From positions 1-16,115 of the forward strand of contig JAVVEW010000057.1 in NCBI GenBank assembly GCA_032251045.1: a stretch of 16,115 nt of DNA, in the 5' to 3' direction. Below are positions 6,738-12,317 of this stretch, in pieces. The notes under the pieces are model-generated. The model saw only the letters and a program-made list of their open reading frames with translations, searched no databases and was not told the origin of the DNA. A program made the translations under genes and the position numbers. Origin of the DNA: JAVVEW01 sp032251045. GTDB taxonomy: Bacteria > Pseudomonadota > Gammaproteobacteria > Methylococcales > Methylomonadaceae. Position 1 is the stretch's first letter, and each line of letters begins with the position of its first letter.

Positions 6738-7657
6738 GCCCGTCCGATTTCGATGGCTCGCAAGCGTTGGCAGAAGGCAAGCAAGCGCTGGCGCTGGCCG
6801 GTTTCAAAGCCGTGCTCCGGGTTGAAGAAATACTGCCGGGAACACTCGAAAAACCAATCCAGCTCGCTGGTCACGCTGCCGAATTCCGGCCTGAGCCGAT
6901 AAAAGTCGCTTACATTTTCCGGTGCCAGGACTTTGCCATACAGTTGATCGAACACGCCGTGCAAGGCTTTAAGCCGGGCGGCATCGCCGGTTTTCGGCCA
7001 TTGCTTGAGGATTTTGCCAAACCGGTTCTGATTTCTGAAAAAAGGCAACAACCCGTGGCTGGCGACGAGACTCAGTCCAGCAAACAGCGCCATCAATAAC
7101 CCGCTCCAGAACAGCCGCCGACTGGCTTGGCTGTCCAACGGCAAGGCTTTGGCATCCGGGCGCAGGTATTCACCGCCTTCGTCCTTGCGTATGGCCAGCT
7201 CGCGCAAAGGCCCTGCGGTAAACGCCCAGGGCTTGACCGTTTGCCTCAAGGTCTCACCGCCCCGGCTGAAACTCAGCTCGAATGCGGGCAAGTTGAGCAT
7301 TTTCACACTTTGCGGGGCATAGCTCAGTTGATAGGTCAGATGCAGTCGATAATGGTTTTTGTCCTGATCCAGCTTGACCTCGCGCCGATGCAACCAGCGG
7401 TTGACCTGACCGGTTGGCGGTAAGGTGGACGGGTTGAGACTGACCCCGGGCGCGGTGTCGATGGCCACGGTTTGCTGTATCAGATCGCCGATCACATAAC
7501 CGAACGGGCGCGGGGTCAGCACGGTAAAGCGCTCGATCAGCGCGTCCGGGCGGCTGCCGCAGCCCGGCAATAAAATGAGTCCAAGCAGGATCAAAAAACA
7601 TGGCCATCGACATGCAAAAGGCGCAGTGCTGTCCGGTAAAGGACGCCGTGCATACAT
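6734..7657 (-). CDS. mxaA: MxaA, methanol dehydrogenase calcium-insertion protein
   Basis: From the ATG at 7657 the product is 307 residues. A positively charged leader with Arg-Arg is followed by a hydrophobic core ending in a lipobox-like LPGC (Cys33). Then come a periplasmic beta-rich domain, a membrane segment (about 181-204) and a cytoplasmic tail of about 100 residues. Position in the cluster, size and topology identify MxaA, needed for Ca2+ incorporation into methanol dehydrogenase. The frame is open back to an ATG at 7765 that overlaps the mxaS stop (ATGA). That longer start would place about 50 residues before the hydrophobic core, much of them encoded by the dispersed palindrome at 7616-7721. 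AAGG four bases before the 7657 ATG favours the shorter form. Pro at -2 of the lipobox is atypical. Confidence 0.85.
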   Translation of the reverse strand: MYARRPLPDSTAPFACRWPCFLILLGLILLPGCGSRPDALIERFTVLTPRPFGYVIGDLIQQTVAIDTAPGVSLNPSTLPPTGQVNRWLHRREVKLDQDKNHYRLHLTYQLSYAPQSVKMLNLPAFELSFSRGGETLRQTVKPWAFTAGPLRELAIRKDEGGEYLRPDAKALPLDSQASRRLFWSGLLMALFAGLSLVASHGLLPFFRNQNRFGKILKQWPKTGDAARLKALHGVFDQLYGKVLAPENVSDFYRLRPEFGSVTSELDWFFECSRQYFFNPEHGFETGQRQRLLAFCQRLRAIEIGRA

Positions 7658-7721
7658 CCTTGTAGGTTCTGTGTCGGCATCCATGCCAACAAAGCCTTTA
7701 ACGGACAACACCGCGCCTTTT
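7616..7721. repeat. Dispersed palindromic repeat, copy 1, inside the mxaA 5' region
   Basis: The 27-base arms 7616-7642 and 7695-7721 are complementary at 24 of 27 positions. The core matches the copy at 12171-12257: GGACGC-GT..ATACATCC.TGTAG, then TCTGTG..-GCATCCATGC, then CAAAGCC. The arms themselves are unrelated between copies. It lies 41 bases past the mxaS stop and covers the first codons of the likely mxaA start. Confidence 0.85.
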
Positions 7722-7761
7722 AGCCGGTATAGGATTGGGTAAGCACCAAAGCCGAAGTTCA

Positions 7762-8607
7762 TCATAACGGATGAGTCAGAAAATAACGGTTGAACGCCTG
7801 CGCCTGATACGGGGTATCCAGCAGCAAGGGCTCATGCCCTGAACGACGAAAAGCCGCGATCAGTTGCGTTAACCGTGCCTGATAGCTTTCCCGGATGCGC
7901 TGCTTGAACTTAGGACTTAGCCAAACCAATCGTCTGACATGGCTTTCCGGGTCGTATAGCGTGACCAGCCCGTAACCCGACAAACCTTGCATTTGCTTGC
8001 GGTCGCAAAGCAATACCGGCACCAGCCGATGCTGGCGTAATGAGTCAAGGCAAGCAGCCAGCAGCGTTGTTGGCCAGTGGAAATCCGAAACCAGAAATAC
8101 CAGGCTGGACGATGATGGAATGTGCCGACCAATACCGGCCATGGCCTTAGCGCCACCGGTCAACAGCGTGTGGTTCAGTTTTTCACCGATCACCTCGATC
8201 GCGCCGACGGCACCGGTCGCGGGCAAACGTAACGATTCGATCAGCCGGTCATTGACGGCAAAAAAACCAAACCGGTCCCGCTGACGCAAAGCTGAGCGTG
8301 AAATAGCGGTGTACAGCGTTTTAAGCGATTGACTTGGGTCAAAATCGCCTTGACAAGCCATGGACGCCGAGCAATCGGCCATCAGGTACACATCCAACCG
8401 AGTAGGTTGCCGGAACACTTTCACTTTTAGATTCTGAAACGGATCGAGCAAAGTTTCGCGCAGCGCCAACCGGCTGCGCTCGGCGGCATTCTGAAATGGC
8501 ATGGTCTGGCTGAAATCATAACCTGCACCCTGACTCAGGCTCCGATGGCCGCCCGGATAATGGCCACGAAATGGACGTTTAAGGCGATAATCAAAGCATT
8601 CGGTCAT
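7762..8607 (-). CDS. mxaS: MxaS, DUF58/VWA-like maturation protein
   Basis: From the ATG at 8607 the product is 281 residues without signal peptide or membrane helices, as expected for a cytoplasmic DUF58-family protein. A VWA-type core begins with Leu-Asp-Val-Tyr-Leu and a MIDAS Asp78-Cys-Ser80-Ala-Ser82. It continues with a later F-L-V-S-D-F strand and an R-L-V-P-V-L-L strand. DUF58 proteins partner with MoxR ATPases, matching MxaR encoded two genes upstream. A longer GTG start at 8622 is possible, but the ATG at 8607 forms an ATGA overlap with the preceding stop. MxaS is required for active methanol dehydrogenase in Methylobacterium. Confidence 0.92.
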   Translation of the reverse strand: MTECFDYRLKRPFRGHYPGGHRSLSQGAGYDFSQTMPFQNAAERSRLALRETLLDPFQNLKVKVFRQPTRLDVYLMADCSASMACQGDFDPSQSLKTLYTAISRSALRQRDRFGFFAVNDRLIESLRLPATGAVGAIEVIGEKLNHTLLTGGAKAMAGIGRHIPSSSSLVFLVSDFHWPTTLLAACLDSLRQHRLVPVLLCDRKQMQGLSGYGLVTLYDPESHVRRLVWLSPKFKQRIRESYQARLTQLIAAFRRSGHEPLLLDTPYQAQAFNRYFLTHPL

Positions 8608-9224
8608 TGCCGCATCACCCACAACAGCAATGCGCCGGTGACCATCAGATACAGCGGCAAGGCGATTTTAACCGGCGCGTCAAGCCACCAGGCGACCGCA
8701 CCGGAACAGCTGCGGCTGCGGCGATTGTCCAGACCTTCACCCAGAAACCACAGCAGACTGTTAACCAGGGCCAGCCCGATCAAGGTCACGACACCGGCTT
8801 CGGTAAACAGAAAAGATGGATTGGGCACCAAGGTTATTTTTTCCACCGTATGCACGGTGTTGGCGGCCAGAATGCCGGTCATCAGCGCGCCTTCATCGAA
8901 AGCGACAACAAAAAACACATAGCCCAGGCGCCGAAAACCCGCCGCAGGCCTTTGCCATCCCGGCAGCCGTTCGGCCAGCCACTGCCAGGGCAAGGCAAAG
9001 CAAAACAACAACAACGCGATCGAGGTCAACAACACCCAGAACGGGTAACCGACGGCATCGTTGATCGCGGCCGTGTAATACGCGCCATAACGGGCCTTGG
9101 CTTGACTATCCAGAAGTTCGCCGACCAAGGTGGCCAGAAAGCCCACCCCGGCCCAGGTCAGATAGGTTTCGGCAAAATCCCTCAAGCCCGACTCGGGAAT
9201 CATTTTCCACCAATACAGCTTCAT
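8604..9224 (-). CDS. Unnamed polytopic membrane protein in the mxa operon between mxaR and mxaS
   Basis: The 206-residue product has about five hydrophobic segments (near residues 18-38, 56-78, 99-123, 139-161 and 185-204). A loop with R-S-R-S-C-S-G (about 168-175) separates the last two. I do not recognise a domain. A small membrane gene at this place in the mxa cluster of gammaproteobacterial methanotrophs is remembered only loosely and no symbol is assigned. Its start forms an ATGA overlap with the mxaR stop, and its stop overlaps the mxaS start the same way, so it is translated as part of the maturation unit. It may form the membrane partner of the MoxR/DUF58 complex, but that is inference from position only. 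A conserved acidic A-F-D-E-G in the third segment is unusual for a plain anchor. Confidence 0.85.
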   Translation of the reverse strand: MKLYWWKMIPESGLRDFAETYLTWAGVGFLATLVGELLDSQAKARYGAYYTAAINDAVGYPFWVLLTSIALLLFCFALPWQWLAERLPGWQRPAAGFRRLGYVFFVVAFDEGALMTGILAANTVHTVEKITLVPNPSFLFTEAGVVTLIGLALVNSLLWFLGEGLDNRRSRSCSGAVAWWLDAPVKIALPLYLMVTGALLLWVMRQ

Positions 9225-10237
9225 GGTACCGGGATAAAATCAAAAATGTCGTTGATAAAGGTTTTCCCCAGGCTATCGGCCTGGTAGGCGTAGATCGGGT
9301 TCAATACCAACCGATGCGCCAACACCGGCACGGCGATGGCTTTGATGTCTTCCGGCCAAACGGCGCCGCGTCCTTTAAGCCAGGCGTGTACCTTGGCAGC
9401 GCGAATCAGAAAACTCATGCCGCGCGGACTGGGTCCTTGAATAAGAAAATCATCATCCGGTCTGTTATTCAACGGTAATGATCCGGGTTGATTCAAAGCC
9501 TCCCACAGTGCCAGGCCATAACGGCGCAAAGCGGGACTGACATGAATGTGCTCCTGAATCGTGGCGGCGATTTGGTTCAGGCGCTGATGATCGATCAGTC
9601 CCTGTTCAACACTGGCCAACAGCTGTTCAGTATCGTGGTAGCGGGTGTTGAACATCAAATCGTCCAGATGCGTTTCCGCCTCAGGTGTTGCCAGGCCGAT
9701 CTCAAACATGAACCGGTCACGGGCGGCGACCGGCAGTTCAAAGGTTTCGTCTTTTTCCACCTGGTTGCGGTCGGCGAATACGGCAAGATGCGGAAACCGG
9801 TACACCTGGTTGAAAGCAAATACTTCGCGTTCGGCCATGACCCTGAGCATCAAGGCATGCACATGCGGCCTGGCGCGGTTGATTTCATTAAAGAAAAAGG
9901 TCGCCAACTGTTCGCCGTGGCTGAGCAGCGGGCCGGGATCGACTTTCGGCTTGCCGGATTGATCGAGGTAGGTGTAATACAACAAATCCTGCGGCATCAG
10001 GTCGATGCTGCCTTCGATGCGTTGATAGTGACCGCCCAAACCTTTGGCTAAAGCTTTCAGCAAAGTGGTTTTACCAACGCCAACCGGGCCTTCCAACAGC
10101 ACATGGCCGCGCGCGAACAAGGCAGTCAGAATATGCTCGTTGGCCTGTTGTTGACCAATGATGTGTTGGTTCAGGGTTTTGTTCAGGGCCTGTGCCTGAT
10201 GGAGCCAATCGGTCAATAAGGAATCGGACATAGGCAT
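9221..10237 (-). CDS. mxaR: MxaR, MoxR-family AAA+ ATPase
   Basis: The 338-residue protein is a MoxR-type AAA+ ATPase, a chaperone that acts with VWA proteins. The Walker A is Gly50-Pro-Val-Gly-Val-Gly-Lys-Thr57. The Walker B region is F-F-F-N-E-I-N-R-A (114-122), the MoxR signature with catalytic Glu118. Sensor-1 reads V-F-A-D-R-N-Q (153-159) instead of the more usual A-T-x-N-P. An R-D-R-F-M segment at 173-177 fits the arginine finger region. MxaR heads the maturation unit. The first ATG directly follows the T-run of the terminator at 10238-10263 and neither it nor the ATG two codons later has a Shine-Dalgarno, so translation start and promoter are uncertain. It is coupled by ATGA to the following membrane gene. 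Confidence 0.93.
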   Translation of the reverse strand: MPMSDSLLTDWLHQAQALNKTLNQHIIGQQQANEHILTALFARGHVLLEGPVGVGKTTLLKALAKGLGGHYQRIEGSIDLMPQDLLYYTYLDQSGKPKVDPGPLLSHGEQLATFFFNEINRARPHVHALMLRVMAEREVFAFNQVYRFPHLAVFADRNQVEKDETFELPVAARDRFMFEIGLATPEAETHLDDLMFNTRYHDTEQLLASVEQGLIDHQRLNQIAATIQEHIHVSPALRRYGLALWEALNQPGSLPLNNRPDDDFLIQGPSPRGMSFLIRAAKVHAWLKGRGAVWPEDIKAIAVPVLAHRLVLNPIYAYQADSLGKTFINDIFDFIPVP

Positions 10238-10263
10238 AAAAAAAGACCGGCCTTAAGGCCGGT
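10238..10263 (-). terminator. Intrinsic terminator between mxaI and mxaR
   Basis: The perfect 18-base palindrome ACCGGCCTTAAGGCCGGT (10246-10263) is followed on the minus strand by seven T residues (10244-10238) and immediately by the mxaR ATG. Stem GC content and T-run are those of a strong rho-independent terminator for mxaFJGI. mxaR and downstream genes would then depend on read-through or an internal promoter. Confidence 0.85.
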
Positions 10264-10384
10264 ATATAAGTGAATATCAGTCTCGATACTGCAGAGCCGT
10301 AAACCTGAAGGACATTTCCAGCCGGCTCGAACCGGAAATTCTTGCATAAGATCGTATTTGCCGGATGCGGCGTTTTACAGCTTC

Positions 10385-10463
10385 GTAGGTTGGGCAAAGC
10401 GCGATAGCGCGTGCCCAACACAACAGCGGCTTTGTTGGGCACGCTGCCGCTTTGCCCAACCCA
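10385..10463. repeat. REP/BIME-like palindrome, copy A, 3' of mxaI
   Basis: The element starts GTAGGTTGGGCAAAGC and ends with its near-complement GCTTTGCCCAACCCA. Internally it forms two smaller hairpins built from GTTGGGCA and TGCCCAAC. It begins 11 bases past the mxaI stop codon. Its reverse complement is nearly identical to 15037-15114, differing by a 2-base indel and one or two substitutions. Such GTTGGGCAAAGC elements are common dispersed repeats in methanotroph and other gammaproteobacterial genomes. Confidence 0.9.
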
Positions 10464-10474
10464 CCTGACTGCAA

Positions 10475-10753
10475 TCAGTTGATTTCTTCCACGTCGTAAA
10501 CAAACACGCCGGTTTCATTCAGATGTTGCCAGCGCTGGTGATTACGCGCCTCCATCTGTTGGATCGATTCGGCTTGCTTGTTCAGCTCGTTCGGATCGTG
10601 CTTAGGGTCGTACTGACTGCCGGCGACTTGTTCCGGGAAGCCCGGCTTCGGTTCCCAGCAGTTGCCCGGCTCTTTACAGTGAGTGCCATCGTAGGCATTG
10701 GCCGCGCCCGCGATCAACAACAACCCCAGTAAAGTCATGAATTTTTTCAGCAT
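10475..10753 (-). CDS. mxaI: MxaI, methanol dehydrogenase small (beta) subunit
   Basis: From the third of three consecutive ATGs the precursor is 92 residues with a 20-residue signal peptide (cleavage after A-A-N-A) and a 72-residue mature subunit starting Tyr-Asp-Gly-Thr. The mature part shows the full MxaI pattern: C-K-x-x-G-N-C-W-E-P-K-P-G-F-P (Cys26 and Cys32, the known disulfide), then Y-D-P-K-H-D-P-x-E-L-N-K-Q and a charged helix. MxaI wraps the MxaF subunit in the alpha2beta2 enzyme; its exact role is unclear. AAGAGGAG abuts the first ATG (10759), so the third ATG, eight bases after the SD, is the likelier start. The mxaG stop is only a few bases upstream. Confidence 0.97.
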   Translation of the reverse strand: MLKKFMTLLGLLLIAGAANAYDGTHCKEPGNCWEPKPGFPEQVAGSQYDPKHDPNELNKQAESIQQMEARNHQRWQHLNETGVFVYDVEEIN

Positions 10754-10765
10754 CATCATCTCCTC

Positions 10766-11239
10766 TTATTTAAGCCATTTGGCCTTTTTCGGGTCGCCGG
10801 TATAAATCGAGCGCAGAAAGGCCATGATTTTCAACATTTCATCATTGCTGAAATTAACGTATTGCGGCCCCATCATGCCTTTGGCGCCGCCAAACAGAAT
10901 TTCGAACAAACCCTGGTCAGTCAGACCACGAGGATACGTCCAGTAATCGTCCGCCAGACCCGGCCCCAATTTGCCTTCAGCCTCATGACCGTGACAACCC
11001 GAGCAACCGGTCAGAAACAGGCTATGACCTTCTTCGATGGCCTTTTCATCGGTGTTGTAAGGGTTTTTTCCGGTTTCCAGAAATTTTTTGAATGGTTCAG
11101 TGTTGCCGCCTTTTTTGGCGTAACTCAAGTCCAGCACTTCGCCGGTTATAGCATGGCGTGGCGTGATTTCGGCCTGTACCAAACCTGCGCTGACTAAGGC
11201 CGTGATCGATGCGGCCTTGATAACGAATTTCAATGTCAT
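10766..11239 (-). CDS. mxaG: MxaG, cytochrome cL (methanol dehydrogenase electron acceptor)
   Basis: The 157-residue protein has a cleavable signal peptide (about residues 1-23, cleavage after V-Q-A) and a single class I cytochrome c heme motif Cys79-Ser-Gly-Cys82-His83. The likely axial methionine is Met122 or Met123 in K-G-M-M-G-P-Q. Cytochrome cL is the specific acceptor of electrons from methanol dehydrogenase, passing them to cytochrome cH and the terminal oxidase. Size, genomic place and the G-P-G-L-A-D-D-Y-W segment fit. The start forms an ATGA overlap with the mxaJ stop, so mxaJ and mxaG are translationally coupled. mxaI follows after six bases. Confidence 0.95.
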   Translation of the reverse strand: MTLKFVIKAASITALVSAGLVQAEITPRHAITGEVLDLSYAKKGGNTEPFKKFLETGKNPYNTDEKAIEEGHSLFLTGCSGCHGHEAEGKLGPGLADDYWTYPRGLTDQGLFEILFGGAKGMMGPQYVNFSNDEMLKIMAFLRSIYTGDPKKAKWLK

Positions 11240-12132
11240 GGTTGTTCCTGTTTGACCCGCGTTAAATCCTCGTCTGTCAAAGGCAGCAAGGGAATACCCT
11301 CGTCTTCCAGCAGTACGTTGATTTGACGTTGGTTCTGTTGAATAAATTGATTGAGCTGTTGTAACAAAGCCCGGTCGTCCTGACGCACGCCCATAGCCGT
11401 ACTGTAATGAAAATCAACCTTTTCACCATCGGCCCGGGTGTTGTTATCGGGAATCACGGTCATGGTCAGTGGCGTCTGGGAATTCTTGACATAACGTGCC
11501 GCCGAAGGCGCCCATAACACCGCCACTTCGGCCTTGCCCGATGCCACATCGCTAACCAGTTTGGCCGGTTCATACTTCACATATTGATTACGCCGCGACT
11601 TGAAGCCCACCAGCTCCTTGTTGTAATTGAACATATCGTGGTAGCGGCCGATTTTCTTGAGCATGACTTCAGCCGGTGTACTTGGGATAAAGGCAATACG
11701 CCTGGCTTTCTGCAACACATCGCTATCCCAGTTTGCCAATGCCAGGTCATCCTGTTCGCGGCTGATAAAGACATAAGCCGAACGATAGTAAGGCACGCTA
11801 GTGGCCAGCCTGGGATCACCGGCATCGACACCCATGACCACATCGCATTCACCTTTTTGCAACTGATCGCGCACAAAATAACGCGGATCGGTCCAGTTCA
11901 CGTTTTTCAGCTTGCGATTGAGCCTAGCTGCCATGAATCGGGCCAGACGGTTTTCAAAGCCTTCGCCTTGGTCGTTGCTGTAAGGCAGTTCATCCCTGGC
12001 CGCGCAAACTTTCAGCTCAGGCCCGTTAATCGGGGTATTGAGCACCAGGCTATCGATGTCTTCCGCCTTCAGGCTGGCGCATCCGGCCAGCGTCATGCAA
12101 AATCCAAGCAAAAGAATTGGGTTACTTTTCAT
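11236..12132 (-). CDS. mxaJ: MxaJ, periplasmic methanol dehydrogenase accessory protein
   Basis: The 298-residue protein belongs to the solute-binding-protein-3-like MxaJ family: L-K-V-C-A-A-R-D-E-L-P-Y-S at about 40-52, then G-F-E-N-R-L-A-R, C-D-V-V-M-G-V-D-A-G-D-P-R at 96-108, and V-A-V-L-W-A-P-S-A-A. MxaJ is found with the dehydrogenase and is thought to help its assembly or interaction. The N-terminus is a lipoprotein-type signal, with lipobox L-A-G-C at Cys18 and Ala at +2. That predicts membrane tethering rather than a soluble protein. AAGGA lies seven bases before the ATG. It follows mxaF after 185 bases that contain a large palindrome. Confidence 0.95.
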   Translation of the reverse strand: MKSNPILLLGFCMTLAGCASLKAEDIDSLVLNTPINGPELKVCAARDELPYSNDQGEGFENRLARFMAARLNRKLKNVNWTDPRYFVRDQLQKGECDVVMGVDAGDPRLATSVPYYRSAYVFISREQDDLALANWDSDVLQKARRIAFIPSTPAEVMLKKIGRYHDMFNYNKELVGFKSRRNQYVKYEPAKLVSDVASGKAEVAVLWAPSAARYVKNSQTPLTMTVIPDNNTRADGEKVDFHYSTAMGVRQDDRALLQQLNQFIQQNQRQINVLLEDEGIPLLPLTDEDLTRVKQEQP

Positions 12133-12170
12133 GTCTCATCCTTAAATGTTGGGCGGCCGAGATTCGGCGC

Positions 12171-12257
12171 CGGGCGGTACGTCAAAGGACGCTGTCAATA
12201 CATCCCTGTAGCTCTGTGCCAGCATCCATGCTGGCAAAGCCTTTGACGTACCGCCCG
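12171..12257. repeat. Dispersed palindromic repeat, copy 2, between mxaF and mxaJ
   Basis: The arms 12171-12188 (CGGGCGGTACGTCAAAGG) and 12240-12257 are perfectly complementary over 18 bases, and weaker pairing extends to about 12166-12262. The core carries an inner palindrome GCCAGCATCCATGCTGGC (12219-12236) and aligns with the copy at 7616-7721. In the mxaF-mxaJ transcript it would form a very stable stem of more than 18 bp. Confidence 0.9.
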
Positions 12258-12317
12258 GTGCCTCCACACTCTTTGAAGTAAGGCTATTACGCCTGCTCCG
12301 GCAGCCGTTCCTTTGCT

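Noticed and set aside
7616..7721. Rho-independent terminator between mxaS and mxaA
   Set aside because: No T-run follows the stem in the operon direction and it matches the dispersed repeat family with copies elsewhere.
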